Positions 1 through 64,000 are shown, numbered from the stretch's first letter. The stretch is DNA of 64,000 bases from Prinia subflava (GCF_021018805.1 NC_086283.1:25003287-25067286); one strand, 5' to 3'. Program-made: numbers and translations. Notes: a model not told the origin generated them from the letters alone.

Positions 1-94
1 ACCTTATCAATTACTCTCTTTTTAATTTATTTCTGTGAACTACTTTGCACAGCTGTATTTAATGGATTCAAAATAGGTTTCTGCAATACTTAAC
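1..94 (-). other. RADX: RADX intron 3, partial
   Basis: AT-rich sequence following the exon 3 donor. No feature is visible in it. Confidence 0.6.
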
Positions 95-287
95 CAATTG
101 TAGCGAATCTCTTCATCTGTGAATCCCCTGGGGTGGGATGTGTTTTAAACGGGTAACTGGTTTTGATGGTGTACTTAGCAAGGAGGAGCACTGTGCCAAC
201 CTTCATACTGTGATACCACTCAGGACACAACGAATTCCACAAAACCATTGACATCATGCCTGAGCCATCAGCAACTTCAAAGTAAGC
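95..287 (-). CDS. RADX: RADX coding exon 3
   Basis: A 193-nt exon with a TTCAG acceptor and a GTTAAG donor. It encodes [20 protein letters not shown] and [14 protein letters not shown], then the SYPFK stretch. This is an OB-fold strand pattern typical of the second RADX single-stranded-DNA-binding unit. It ends in phase 1, so coding continues left of the window. Confidence 0.88.
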
Positions 288-3149
288 CTGAAGAAAAAAG
301 AGACAATATACAGTCATCTTATTTATTATCATTCTGGTATGTATTTATTTTTGGATAATGCACCACATGCTTGACTCATAAATGACTTCTCCATTACAAA
401 TGGATATAGAGGATGTTCCAGAACTGGTACTGAATACTAGAGCTGAAAAAAATCCCCATTTTTAAACCGGGCAAACGTTGAATCTGAAACTGAGCAGATC
501 ACTGAGCAGTAAAAAAAAGTTGGTTTTTAAACTAACCCACCACACCTCCAGTCTCCTTTTCCAAGAAGTTCAACACAAAAATATCACAAGTTAAATATAT
601 TAGAAAATCCATTAAGAATTTTACAGTAAAAGAATCTATCTAAAAATAATGACATGAGAGAAACAGGGCCTAGAAACTTTTTTTTTTTTAGGACATACTA
701 ACTGCAGCTGCCAAAGCATAGAGACCAGAAACGTTTAGGCTGTTAAACTACCAACACCTCGAAATATATTTTTCTTCACAAAAAGCTCAAATGAACTACA
801 GTAACTGAAACACAGCCACCAAAGATTGTATACATATGATGACAAAATTCAGCATTTCCTGCTCTAAAGTGCTCAGCATTTTCCATATAAAATAGCTATA
901 AAATAACTTTATGTGCTCACTATATGGGAAAAATTATTCTCAAATATCCTACAGCAATTTGTTTAAGTGTAAACCTATGCATTTATCCCTCTTTACCTGA
1001 TAAGGCATATCCATTTTTTTCTCTGGTTTTCCATAGTACCTTAGTCTAGATTTGTGCAGGATTCTCACAAGAAGTGGATGGAAATGCACTCTGCTTCTCC
1101 ATGTCATTTCCAGATGACCAAGATTAGTCAGTTTGGAGACTAAGGTTAAGGGGTGGGGAAAAGAAAAGACCGAAAAAGAACATTCATGATTGAACATGTA
1201 AGTTTCATGAGCCAAGTGCCAGGAGGTCACATGTATTTCATTAGTGTTTCTAACACTTTAAAAGGGTCATTTGCAGATATCATTCACAAATAAATTGTTA
1301 TGAACTATCTGCACACAGCATAGTTATGTTGTTGGTTTTTTTTTTCCAATTGAGAGCGATGACACATTTTAAACGACGCAGAAGTGTTGTCAGATGAGCA
1401 GAGGAGCTATTACAGGTTTCAGCTTACAAGGGAATCAAACTAGTGCAGAAGTCCTGTTATACTTCTCGCCTCACCAGGCTTCATGGAACTGGCTGAGCCC
1501 CTCAACACTGACCACATTTTGGATGGCAGCTTCTAAGTGTGAGCATCCTGCCCCACAGACCAGCCATGACACTACGACTGCACCCGGTGTTTTTGACACC
1601 TCAGAAGACTGGATACAAGCACCACAGCCACATAGTTTCAGTCAGTGTTTTGTAGAGTTTAAAAAACTCTCTCAAAGCAACAGAGAATCACAGAAGGGGT
1701 TGGGTTCAAAGGGGTCATCTCCTTCCAACACTCTGCCGCGGGAGGGACATGCTGCACCAGACCGGGTTGCTCAGAGGCCCCATCCAAGCTGGTCTTCAGT
1801 ACTCTCAGGGATGGAACATCCACAGGCTGGCAACTCTGGGCAACATGTGTCAGTGCCTCACCATCCTCCTGGGGGAAGAGGTTTTTCCCACAGGAGCAGG
1901 TGAACTGTGACACAGGTGGCACACTCCCACAGGGGCCAAACACAGCTGGAGGACACCGGGGAGCTCAGCCCAGCTGCACAAGCAAACACAGAATTGATTC
2001 GGTTGGAAAAGACCCCTAAAATCAACTAGTTCATCCTGTGACCAAACGCCACCCGGTCAGCCAGGCTCTGCCATCAAGTGCCAGACCCAGTCTTGCCTTC
2101 AACACCTCCAGGGGCAGTTACTCCATCACCTCCCTGGGCAGCCCGTTCAAATATTTAATCACCCCTTCTGTGAAGGAATTCTGCCTAATGTGCAAGCTAA
2201 ACCTTCGCTTAAGACTACGTGCTCTTGCACTGCCGCTGGGTGGCTGGGAGACGAGCCCGATCCCCAGCTGGCTACATCCTCCTGCCAAGTGACTGCAGAG
2301 AGCGAAAAGGTCCCCCCTGAGCTTCCTCTTCTCCAGGCTGAGCCCCCTCAGCCGCCCTCACAGGACCTGTGCTCCCGACGCTTCCCCAGCTCCGCCACCC
2401 AACAAATGGCAAACGACGGCACCGCCCTCTCCCGCCGGGTGCCCCGGGGCGCCTCCGGGCGTCCCTCCCGCACCCCTACAGCCGCCTCCTCCAGGCTTAC
2501 CGTCCACATCCACCTGCACCGGGGGCCTGTCCGACACCCACATGTCTCCATAGGGATCCTCGTTGTTCCAGAGCGGCAGGTAGTGCCTATTGTCCCCGCG
2601 GAGGGGCCGGAGCGGGCGGTTCCCGTCGGGCGGGCTGCCCCCGGCGGCGGCGGCGGCGCCCCCGGCCCGCTCCAGCCCCTCCAGGCAGAGGAAGCCGCGG
2701 TTCAGGCTCTTCTCGTCGTAGCGGTACGACCAGCGCGTGAGGCGGAGGCGCGTGCCCGCCCGCAGGTACGCGCGCTGCACGAGCCGGTTGAGGCGCGGCG
2801 CGAGGTGGCAGCGGTGCCGGCGCGCGCCGTCCGCGAGCGTCACGTCGTACCAGTACTGGTGGGGGGCGGCGGGCGGCGCCTGCGCCAGGTACCGCTCCAC
2901 CGCCACCACCGTCACGGCCGGCAGCTCCGCGGGCGCCGCGCTCAGCTGCGAGGAGCCCTGCACCTCCTCAAACACCCTCTGCAGACAGAAGGGCCCGCCG
3001 CCCTCCGCCGAGGCCGCCGCCCGGCTCTCCTCGGCGCGTTCCGGGGTAGGGTCCTGCATGACAGCGTCCTGGCCGTCCCTCCCGGGCGGGAGCCGCGGCC
3101 CGGGGCGCTGCCGGGCCCGGTGGCGGCGGCCGCGGGTTCCCGCTGTCAT
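95..3149 (-). CDS. RADX: RADX (CXorf57), 5' part: coding exons 1-3
   Basis: RADX is an RPA-like, OB-fold single-stranded-DNA-binding protein that restrains RAD51 at stalled replication forks in the nucleus (family knowledge). Seen here: three minus-strand exons (2501-3149, 997-1139, 95-287) with GT/AG borders that join in one frame and give about 328 residues, roughly the N-terminal third or more of the family length. Recognisable stretches are [10 protein letters not shown] in exon 1, [16 protein letters not shown] in exon 2 and [10 protein letters not shown] in exon 3, all characteristic of RADX. The first in-frame ATG on the minus strand is at 3149-3147, with G at -3. A second ATG at 3059-3057 is an alternative start. 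The remaining exons lie left of the window. The first ~90 residues are Arg/Ala/Pro-rich and poorly conserved, as expected for this family. Confidence 0.9.
288..996 (-). other. RADX: RADX intron 2
   Basis: AT-rich intron of about 0.7 kb with short A and T runs. I see no repeat or exon in it. Confidence 0.7.
997..1139 (-). CDS. RADX: RADX coding exon 2
   Basis: A 143-nt exon with a pyrimidine-rich acceptor and a GTAAAG donor. It completes a split codon from exon 1 and reads [14 protein letters not shown]...[20 protein letters not shown], which matches the RADX family closely. It ends in frame. Confidence 0.88.
1683..1873 (-). mobile_element. CR1 LINE 3' fragment
   Basis: Read on the minus strand this resembles the CR1 3' UTR: a 'gatggtgaggcactgacaca' start, then 'ttgcccagagttgcc', 'gagcaacccggtctggtgca', and an end near 'ctgtgattctctg'. 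It is diverged and 5'-truncated, as usual for CR1. Identification is from memory of the avian consensus. Confidence 0.75.
1989..2362 (-). mobile_element. CR1 LINE 3' fragment
   Basis: The minus strand reads 'cagcctggagaagaggaagc' through 'gggctgcccagggaggtgat' to 'ggtcttttccaaccgaatca', the classic CR1 3' UTR order. It is 5'-truncated and abuts the GC-rich RADX exon 1 region, so it marks the left edge of the CpG island. Confidence 0.85.
2501..3149 (-). CDS. RADX: RADX coding exon 1
   Basis: This is a 649-nt GC-rich exon ending in phase 1 at a GTAAGC donor. After a low-complexity basic N-terminus it encodes the start of the first OB-like region ([14 protein letters not shown]..., then [10 protein letters not shown]) and the signature [18 protein letters not shown] near residue 190. 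A run of Ala/Gly before that signature is GC-driven and probably bird-specific. The long open frames on the opposite strand here are shadows caused by the GC content. Confidence 0.88.
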
Positions 3150-3213
3150 GGCTGAGCAGGGGCGCCGCCCCCAAGGCGCGCGCGCGGGGCGGGGCGGGGG
3201 CGCGCGCGCGCCG

Positions 3214-3226
3214 TTCAAACCGCCAA
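3214..3226 (-). promoter_or_regulatory. RADX: E2F/CHR-like composite element upstream of RADX
   Basis: On the minus strand, TTGGCGG (E2F/CDE-like) is followed directly by TTTGAA (the CHR core), about 65 bp upstream of the RADX start codon. E2F and CDE-CHR elements drive S/G2 expression of many replication genes. The direct abutment differs from the usual 4-nt CDE-CHR spacing, so this is a candidate only. Confidence 0.45.
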
Positions 3227-3244
3227 CGGCCGGGGCGGAGGCGG

Positions 3245-3306
3245 GGACAGCGACACGGGGACAGCGACACGGGGACAGGGATACCGGGACAGGGATACCG
3301 GGACAG
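3245..3306. repeat. Short GC-rich tandem repeat, RADX upstream
   Basis: Repeats of a ~15-nt unit (gacagcgacacgggg / gacagggataccggg) run through this stretch, just upstream of the presumed RADX core promoter. Confidence 0.85.
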
Positions 3307-3918
3307 GAATGCGGCGGCCGGGGAGCAGCTGCAGTCGGGAGCAGGGACGAAGCTGAGGCCCGGGGAAGCGGTGGGAGAAGCGGCCGCGGGGTCGCCGGCG
3401 ATAAGCGGCCGGGTAGCGGCGGCGGGCGGCCCCGGGGTGTTTGTTCCTCCGCTAGGCCGGGGGCCGCGGCTGCTCCCGTGCTGGCTCGCGGCCCGCCCTC
3501 GTCGGTGCAGTGTGGCGGTGCCCGGGAGCTCGGGGGTGCAGGTGACCCCCAGAGCCCCGTCGGTGGGATAGAAGCCCTGAGCAGCGAGCAGCGCCTTGGT
3601 CCCTGCCTCCCTCAGAGAGTTCTGCTGCGCCAGTTCCTGGTTCCTCTTAAGTGGATACACAACTTTCGTAATTGCTCCTTCCTTACCATCAACGTGTTCC
3701 TAGTTGGGAGAGTCTTGTGCCTGCTTCTAATAATGTATTTGCGTTTTGCATAGTTGCAGTGTGGGGGTAATCATAATCATCTTGCCATTGAAACAGTGTA
3801 CTGAGTCTTTGTTTCTTGCTCCCATCTTCAGAAGAAATTCTCACTAGTGGTTCCTAAGTGTGATATTTATGTTAGTATTGATGCTTGCACTACTGCAACT
3901 GTCAACTTTTTAATCATA

Positions 3919-3992
3919 CCATAGAATCAAGGAATGGTTTGGGCTGGAAGGGGCCTTATCTTGCTCCAAACACCCTGCCATGGGACACTTTC
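3919..3992 (-). mobile_element. CR1 LINE 3' terminal fragment
   Basis: 'ccatagaatcaaggaatggt' followed by 'ttgggctggaaggggcctta' and 'ccctgccatgggacac' is the reverse complement of the CR1 3' end. It is only ~75 bp long. Confidence 0.8.
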
Positions 3993-4124
3993 ATTGATAC
4001 CATAAATGTGTGTGAAAAGTGTGTGAAAAGTTATGGAGATCAAGAACTTTGTATTTGATATTTTATTAGCACCTGTATTTTTTTCTACTGGAGAAAACAC
4101 CTCTTAGGAGGGAGGAGGGAGCTA

Positions 4125-4445
4125 GGCCTGTTGAAACCAGAGAAGACAAGACTGAGAGGGGATTTTATCAATGCCCACAAATATCTGATAAACAGGTATC
4201 AAAAGAATGGGAACAAGTGCTGCGGGGACACAGCACAAGGGGCGACAGGCACAATCTTATACAAAAGGAATTCCATCTGAATATGAGGAAAATTTTCATT
4301 AAGGGCAGAAGAGCACTGGAACAGAGAGGATGTGGAGTCTCCTTCTCTGGAGATACTCAAAAGCTGTCTGGATGAGATCCTGTGCAACTTGCTCTGGGTG
4401 ACCCTGCTTTAGCAGGGAGGTTGGACTACATGTTCTCCAGAGATC
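4125..4445 (+). mobile_element. CR1 LINE 3' UTR fragment
   Basis: The plus strand reads 'gactgagaggggattttatc', 'aatatctgataaacaggtat', 'ggaattccatctgaatatga', 'gtggagtctccttctctgga' and 'aggttggactacatgttctc', the order seen in a CR1 subfamily 3' UTR. It is diverged (old). Confidence 0.8.
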
Positions 4446-6902
4446 CCCAGATCTCCCCAGAGATGCACCAGGAGAGAGTGAGGGGAGTGGGGTAAAAAAA
4501 AAAGCTAGGAAGAGCAGCAACTTCCAGTCTCTATAGTGTCACTGGTCCAGACAGTCTCTGGAAATCCAGAAGTGCGGCTGCAGCATAGGCAGAGCTGGCT
4601 CAGGTGCTGGGCGAGAGCAGTTCTTCAGCTTGAGCACAGTTGTATTCTTAGTCTACTGCCTTTGCTACTGTGGTCCATTTGCCATGGGGAAATTGGAAAA
4701 CCTGTTGCCTGAACCATTAAAATAGACTCAAAATCCAAACCAAATCTAAGCACAAGCTTTTGCTGGCCTTGTAGAATTCTCTAGAAATGATGTGACATGC
4801 ATTTTATATCACAGCGCATCCCTTAGTGAGAAAATATTAAACAAATCAGTCATTTGTGTTATGCTGAAGCCAAATATTGGGTAAAACTTCCACATGGTGT
4901 CTTTCTTTCGCAGTAAACACACGACTTGTGTGAACAGATAAAATGGCATTTACAATTTAAAAAAATGAAAATTACCCAAAAACCTTTTCAGTGAGCTTGT
5001 ACAGGATGTGATTTCACATCACATACAAGCCTGACCTGGAGAACTATGGTGTACCCTTTTTTTTAGTTGTTAAATAACCTGTGGGTATAATAAGGAAATC
5101 TGTGGACTGCTCCCAACTTATTTCCACTTTTGTCTGTGCTCATGATGTGATTTGCAGAAGAAACTTATTTATACACAGGTTATCGTTACATGTGCATTTG
5201 TTACCAGATTTTGTTATTATAAGTCACTGTGGTTTCATTCATTGAAGCTGAAGCTTTTGTGGACTGTAATGGACTGATGTGGGCTGATAGCAGAGTTAAT
5301 ACTTGATACTGGATAAATCCATATGCACTGCAGGTTCAGATACAAGATAGGTCCTTCTCTTAGGAACGTGCTCCTGCTGCCTTCTTTCTCACCAGCAGAG
5401 GTCCAGCTAACATACCGATTTCAAACCTAGAACAAGGGTTAATCTCTCGCTGACAGAGTGTCAACAATATGTTTTAAAGACTGGTTATGTCTGCGAGTTC
5501 ATCTAGATGTGATTTCCCTACCATCCCTGAACAGTGGGCCCGATACGATTGTATTAGAAACTGGAAGTTGAGAAACATTTAGAGAATCAGCAATGACTGG
5601 AGAGGAGCCATCAGCAGATGGCTGTATTACATCACAAGAACTGAGGGCTCTGTGTTATGCCGAGCCTGCTTCATCAGGGCATGTAAGCAGCCCATTGAAG
5701 ACAGTATGATTTTTATATACCCACAACCAAGTGTGCTAAACGATAATTGTGTTCACCTCTGGTCACTCAATAGTCTCTAATTCTCAGAGACAATGAGCAG
5801 TCAAATATCTCGGGTTTTATACACAACACACCTTAAGGAAACAGTTGTTAGTCTTTATAGCAGTGACAGTGAGGAATGACCTATGCTGAATAGGAGGAGG
5901 TTATTACATTCCATTAAATACTATATTTAAAATATGTTGGAGAACTGAAAGGCACAGAAGAGGTAATGCTCTAGATTAAAAAAAAAAAAAAAGCCGGTGT
6001 GCAAGATCATAAAGCTTACTGTAAAATTTGTTCACCACTAAGTATTTTGAGGACAAAAATAGCAAAGGTTTTCTGATGCATTTCACCCTTATTTCCTAGG
6101 TGGTTTTGATAAACCTTCTTAGAAAATAGAAGTGGTTAAGTAATGCTGAAATAACATTTTGGGTGATTATCCAGCTGACATCCCCTTGCCCTTTAATCAG
6201 CTCTCTGCACTTTGAAAGGCAGTTTAAAAAAGTGGTGGGTTATCAGGAGGAAAATTTCTTACACTTTTTGTGTCTGGAACTTCAACTAACTGCACAGGTT
6301 TTAGAATCTATAGAAGTCTTCTGTAAACTGCAGGTTTGCTTATGCCTCATTTAACTTAAATACAGTTGTTTAAACATGGAATTGAACTTGTAAGCCAGCT
6401 TTTATGATGGACTTTGGAGAAACAATTCCAGTGGCAATGAAGACTGCGTGAGTTTACCTGTGAAAAAGTGACTTTAGCTAACCTGGCACTCAGGCTAACG
6501 TGCACAAAGTCGTTCTTGTAGCATCAAGCTACAGCTTGTAGCTGGCTGCAAGCTGCCATTTTGCTGTAGTTCCACTGCCCTCATCCCACTGCGTGTTTGT
6601 GTCAAGAGAAGGGCAGACACACGGAAGTTCAGTGAAACTCACTAGCAGCACACACAGCACAGCACTGGCTGTCACCCTTATGAGCACTCTGTCCAGTCTG
6701 GACTCGGACTGTCACTTGGACATCTTTATCCTTACAAGGATATATATTTGTTTTGTCCCTACAAGCAGATATGGATGTTGCCCTACAGATAGTGACTGGA
6801 TTTGGAAAACAGTAACAAAGGTTTCTATGCTTTTTACAACAGCTGATGTCAATATAACAGAATGATTACAAGGGTGATACTGGTTTTGGTTTTTGGAGTA
6901 TT

Positions 6903-6908
6903 TTTATT
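6903..6908 (-). terminator. NRK: Candidate distal NRK poly(A) signal
   Basis: AATAAA on the minus strand, preceded by AT-rich UTR-like sequence. If used, it would give a 3.7-kb 3' UTR. Usage is unproven. Confidence 0.3.
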
Positions 6909-8411
6909 ACTGCCATTTGTACAGTTTCAACATTAGAGAACAATACATAGTGTACAGTACATAACTTGCATGGTTCCCAGGTTTTAAAGTCATGTGCCAA
7001 GGTTCAGGCTGCAAAAGAGAGTTCACCATGCCTAAAATGAAAGCAGGCACATACACACAGTTCTACAGTGCTGCAGCATTAGCACAATCTTGTCTAGCAA
7101 ATGCAACATTATGAGCATCACCTGCCATCAGGAGACTGCATGTACCAAAGGGTTAATGGCATGGATCCTTAACATTCTGCCCCTGTATTTTTTCATGTCA
7201 AAGTGACATCACTAGAAAAACACATTAAGCAGTTCACTCCTTGGTTTTAAAAGTTAGTGAAGGGGTATAGCTAGTGAAAAACCTTACAAAATGAAATTAC
7301 AAATCTGATACACATTTTGCATAGTTAAAATTATGTCTAGGTAACCTTAGTTACTGGATTTTTTTCTTCTGGCTTTTGTACTTTTGCTCTGAGCTGAACA
7401 GTTATTCAAAACACTCCCTCATTCAGTGCTCCCCAGTCACTTCAGATACCTTTCCATTTCTTTGGCTGCTTTCTTTTCCTTAACATCTTTTAACCTTTTT
7501 GTATTCCTCCTACAGCAATATGTTGTGTCAGACATCCACTCACTCCCCTTTGGCTACTCCTGTTTATTTTCTTCAGCTTTTTCCTCCTCTTCAGTCACTT
7601 CCCCCTTTCTTTTGTTACTCTTCTCAACATCTCTGGGCTTTCTCATCTTCAACCATTCTGACTATCTCTTGATAGATAATGCCACAGGTTTCGCTTTGTT
7701 GCATCCAGTTGTTACTGCTATTTGCATTACTACTTCTAAATCCTTCAAAAGCATTCACCTCTAGGTGCTTTCTATAATTACTCAAGGAAAGTTTTTAATT
7801 TTTTATGGTAAATAGAAGATGAAAATCCAACTCACAAGAGCTAATAGAGGGAAATAGAATGAACAATTACAATCCCCATATAATAGTGCATATTCCCTCT
7901 CTTGAACTTGGGGTTGCTTGGGTTTTCTCCCTTTTAGCATGGAGTTAAACTTCTTCACAGTGTGTCAACTTATTGTCACAACTTTATGCTACAGTAAACT
8001 TAAACAAGTTTGATCACATTTGCTTCTTTCATCTGTTAATATGGGTTGTTGTTATAAATTCCCACTGTCATTTGCTAAATTCTTTTTAACTAGTCTCTAG
8101 CATCAGAAAAGTATCTGCCTCCTACCTGTTGACACTAGAACAGGGGAGGGAAAAATTCAAATGCATCCTCTGTAATGCATAGGCTGCTGAGATATGCACA
8201 CTTTAAAAATATTACAGGGCAGCCTGGATCACTGATTACTTGTAGCATGAGCAGCTTTGCAAGTTTTGCAATGCCTACTTTGTGCAAAATGAATGCTCTT
8301 CTTCCTTCACAGTCTCTTAGACTTTTAAGTCAAAAGCAGGTAAGTTTCTGATAAGGTGATTGTCTGCAACTTACTTTTTGCCAGTAAATGTAACTTTGAT
8401 CTCTGGTTCTG

Positions 8412-8505
8412 TTATAGATTTAGGCTTGTTTGGTTTTGGGTTTTTTTTGAGGGGGTGAGTGGGGGGGTGGTTGGTTGGTTTTCCCCTGTTGTTTGTTTGT
8501 TGTAT
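8412..8505. repeat. G/T-rich low-complexity tract
   Basis: Runs of T, G and repeated ggttggtt / gtttgttt. Read on the other strand it gives meaningless Lys/Asn/Thr/Pro-rich frames. Confidence 0.85.
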
Positions 8506-9376
8506 GAGTCGAATGCAACAAGTCCAAGTGCCCAGCAGCAGGAAGAGCGAAGCCAGGCTTTGCTCATTTGCCCCAGCCCTGGCCCTGGCAACAAGTAGGA
8601 ACATTACTACAACCGGACAGAGCTCCTGTTGTCACACAGCTCTCCTCAAGCAGTTTCCTTTCAGGTTTCAAGTCTGCACACAAGCTAATTACTCACATAC
8701 ACTAAGAACCACTTTGAGTATTTAACTGTATTTTTTAGTATGGCTTTAGGCTTATTTTTCTGTTAGTTAAACATTTAAAAGGAAGATACTTCATTAAAAA
8801 ACATTATACATTTTGAGATAAGCTACTGACTGTGAAAAATGCTAGTCCTTTAACTTTGGAAAGTGCAATTCTCCATATGGCCAAAAACATAACAGCAACA
8901 GTGCAGGCACCTCTGACCAGCCTGAAGCAGTGAGGTGCCAGCACAAGGAACAGAGGGAAGGGTGATTATCCCCTATTTTGATTCCCTGCTGACATACACA
9001 GGGACAGTTCTGAGCACCTGTCAGTCACAGCATCACTGCCAGCACCCAAGCTGATGTACTGGACAGCACAGCTACCAGTTCCAACAACTCTATTTCTGCC
9101 CTCTTAGTCAACACAGAATCATCATCCTTGAGGTAGATGATCAGATATTCCAACACACCTTCCCTGCACCTTTTAGTATCAAATATTTCAAGTAAAAAAT
9201 ACCTATTTTCAAGCCCTGGAACTAGTGATTTCACTTTTGCCTACAGCATTATCCCTACTGTATCATATCTGGAATGAGCTCTTTTGTATTACATTTGATG
9301 CTTTACATTTTCAAAGCACATCCAAAAATCAGCTACATGAGGATTACATTAAACCCTACAACTGATTCATAGTACA

Positions 9377-9420
9377 TGATTATATATAGTATATGTGTGT
9401 ATACATATATATATTATATC
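9377..9420. repeat. TA-rich microsatellite
   Basis: Imperfect (TA)n/(TG)n dinucleotide run inside the NRK downstream region. Confidence 0.8.
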
Positions 9421-9505
9421 TCTATAGTTTTATGGCCAACTTATAAGCCCCTGAGAACAGAAATTATGCAGAAAAACTGACACCAATAACACTAGAAGAT
9501 GCGGC

Positions 9506-9511
9506 TTTATT
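9506..9511 (-). terminator. NRK: Candidate proximal NRK poly(A) signal
   Basis: AATAAA on the minus strand, followed 15-30 nt later by a TGTT/GGTGT-type GT-rich stretch. This is the arrangement expected of a cleavage and polyadenylation site. Confidence 0.4.
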
Positions 9512-10580
9512 TAGATGTAATTAGCATAGAAAGCACTTGGAATTGTTTATATTTTCTATTTGTAATAGATTAACTCTTTGGATATTTTCATAACTATATT
9601 AGGAATACATTTGTTAATCTTAACATCCATTGCGGCAAGATTATATTTACATACATCACATAAAGACTTGATGTGAAAAGAAAGAAGGAAGAAAAGAAAG
9701 TGCCTGCTCTTGTGCCCTTACATATATACATGGGTAGTGCCTTTAAATCAATTCATATGAATGTGGGACCCAAGTGTGAATAAAAGTTACAGGTTCTGTT
9801 GCATAATGCTTTATGCATCTATAATTTTGACAGACTATTTAAACTGTTTTTACAATACATCCTACAGTAACTGTGTCTATGGGCTCAGGAATTCAGCCCT
9901 GAGAGAAACACAAAATCTGTCCCCCACTGCACTTGTAAAAATCCCCCAGATGTGGCACATGTTCAGAATTAACTATTTTTACAACTCTGTACTGAAACAC
10001 ACCTGTCCACTAAGCACAGGGGATGATCCCTCAAGGTTCAAGGAGGGAGGATCCCTCAAGCCTTCTGGTCTGTGCTGGGAGTCACCACAAACTGTTACTC
10101 TTTCACTGTTGTAAGGCTTGGACAAGTCATTCAAGTTCATCTTGGTGACACAGTAACAGTTTACTTAAACTGAAAAATGAGCCTAAACTCAATTCAAAAT
10201 AGATTCCAACTGTGGTTTTGTATCCACCTATAGCTGTCCATAAAAAGTGACTTCAGTTCAAGACGTGAACATTACATCACCTGTGAAAGTGAAACGGTCC
10301 GTTTTTCAGAGTACAGGAGCTTCTTATATTGGCTACATTCTTCACTAAAGTCTCCTAATGCAATTTTTGTTTGCAACATACTTTGAAAGACAAATGAAAC
10401 CTGTTTGCAATACTTCAACAGGAAAATGCAATTCTTTCCAAGCTGAAAGAATACAAATTTTGATAAGTCAATAATGACAACATTTTTGTAGGTAACAAGT
10501 GCAGATTTGTGTGTATTACCGCTGAGAATTTTACACTGCTACCCACAGGGAATTTTTCATTTTCTTCATTTTGATGTGCT

Positions 10581-63479
<52,899 letters not shown>

Positions 63480-64000
63480 CTGCAGGAAAAGAAATAATAC
63501 ATATTGCGCTTGCAGCATTCAAGCTTGTTTGTTTCGTTTGTTTGTTTGTTTTCTTCTTGGTTTTGGGTATGGGTTTTTTTCGTTTTTTACAGTTTCCCTA
63601 GATCTCTCCTGGATCATGTTGTTTTACTTGGAGTGACAAATATTCTGCTCCCTCCCACTCCCTACTGAGCTTTTAAGAAACATGCTAATAGCCAGAAGTT
63701 TCCCATTTCCCATGCAACTCTGAACAGCTGATCCATCATCTAAGCAGCCAGCCCCAAAATGCAGACCTTCTGCATTCAAAAAACAAGAGCCAGACAGAAT
63801 ATAGCAGGCACTGTTTAAATATATGTCTTAAATCTGTTTTCATGAGGCAGCAAGATACAGCAGTGCCTCACCCTTCTCCTTCTGGCCAAAAATAATTCTT
63901 GGTCTTAATGCTTATTTCAGAGCAGTCATTGCTGAGTTTCTACACTGAAGGAACAGGAATTATAGTCAGGCCTTGGGGTCTGACTTTTGTTGTACAGAGT
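63480..64000 (-). other. NRK: NRK intron, partial, with GTTT run
   Basis: Intron upstream of the subdomain IX exon. A T/GTTT-rich run lies at 63,526-63,590. The exon with the activation loop is not reached. Confidence 0.7.

Larger units (their letters stand above)
1140..2500 (-). other. RADX: RADX intron 1
   Basis: An intron of about 1.36 kb. Its right half is largely two CR1-like LINE 3' ends (annotated separately). The left part is AT-rich and featureless. Confidence 0.75.
2390..3560. promoter_or_regulatory. RADX: CpG island spanning RADX exon 1 and promoter
   Basis: This is by far the most GC- and CpG-rich stretch at this end of the window. It covers RADX exon 1, its upstream region and about 400 bp beyond. 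It contains GC-box-like GGGGCGGGG runs at 3186-3200 and no TATA box, consistent with a housekeeping-type promoter. Transcription start sites cannot be fixed from sequence alone. Confidence 0.8.
3600..6902. other. Intergenic region between RADX and NRK
   Basis: Mostly AT-rich single-copy-looking sequence with two CR1 pieces (3919-3992, 4125-4445). I see no exon of SERPINA7 or PWWP3B, the genes that lie between NRK and RADX in human. The open frames here are short and lack codon-level conservation clues. Confidence 0.6.
6903..10580 (-). other. NRK: NRK 3' UTR and downstream flank
   Basis: This follows the NRK stop codon. Two plausible poly(A) signals on the minus strand are AATAAA at 9506-9511 (about 1.1 kb after the stop, followed by a GT-rich stretch) and AATAAA at 6903-6908. 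The stretch holds a G/T-rich run (8412-8505) and a TA-rich microsatellite (9377-9420). I see no further coding exon. Confidence 0.55.

Noticed and set aside
1394..1903. 169-codon plus-strand open frame
   Set aside because: Half of it is the reverse strand of a CR1 fragment; no protein family recognised.
2190..3753. Long plus-strand open frames (321 and 338 codons)
   Set aside because: They lie opposite RADX exon 1 and its promoter in very GC-rich DNA. Arg/Ala/Gly-rich shadows with no recognisable domain.
10090..10190. MIR-SINE-like text in the NRK 3' UTR
   Set aside because: 'ttggacaagtcattcaagtt' and a later 'aactgaaaaatgagc' echo the MIR consensus, but the match is too weak by eye to annotate.

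Overview
This 64 kb window is vertebrate nuclear DNA, most likely from a bird. It is AT-rich with large introns, carries several fragments that look like CR1 LINE 3' ends, holds an LTR provirus, and has two multi-exon genes whose order fits the avian counterpart of human Xq22.3. All gene calls come from reading exons, splice sites and reading phase by eye, plus family knowledge. Nothing was aligned or searched.

Left end (1-3.6 kb): the first three coding exons of RADX (CXorf57), a single-stranded-DNA-binding regulator of RAD51 at replication forks. It lies on the minus strand behind a GC-rich CpG-island promoter, and its 3' part lies outside the window. The 3.6-10.5 kb stretch is intergenic DNA and 3' UTR with old CR1 pieces. 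Human places SERPINA7 and PWWP3B between NRK and RADX; I see neither here.

Main gene (10,581-63,479, minus strand): 24 coding exons of a germinal-centre-kinase/MAP4K4-class Ser/Thr kinase. They run from the kinase C-lobe through an acidic linker, a short coiled coil and a Ser/Pro-rich middle to a complete C-terminal citron-homology (CNH) domain. All 24 exons join in one open frame (2,946 nt, 981 residues plus stop). Protein similarity alone would suggest TNIK/MINK1/MAP4K4. The RADX neighbour in the same orientation argues for NRK. Exon 1 and the kinase N-lobe lie to the right of the window.

Insertions inside NRK introns: (i) a plus-strand (antisense) provirus at 49,189-56,283 with two 685-bp LTRs differing at only six sites, a Lys-type primer binding site, one intact gag N-terminal reading frame and otherwise wrecked or non-retroviral interior, which looks like a non-autonomous retroelement; (ii) a plus-strand, GC-rich, intronless fragment of the 5' end of a MAP4K4/NRK-class kinase at about 37.15-37.55 kb, fused to an LTR-like repeat containing a ~41-bp minisatellite; (iii) several CR1 fragments and three perfect short hairpins. 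These insertions are the most unusual part of the window. No tRNA, rRNA or CRISPR was seen.
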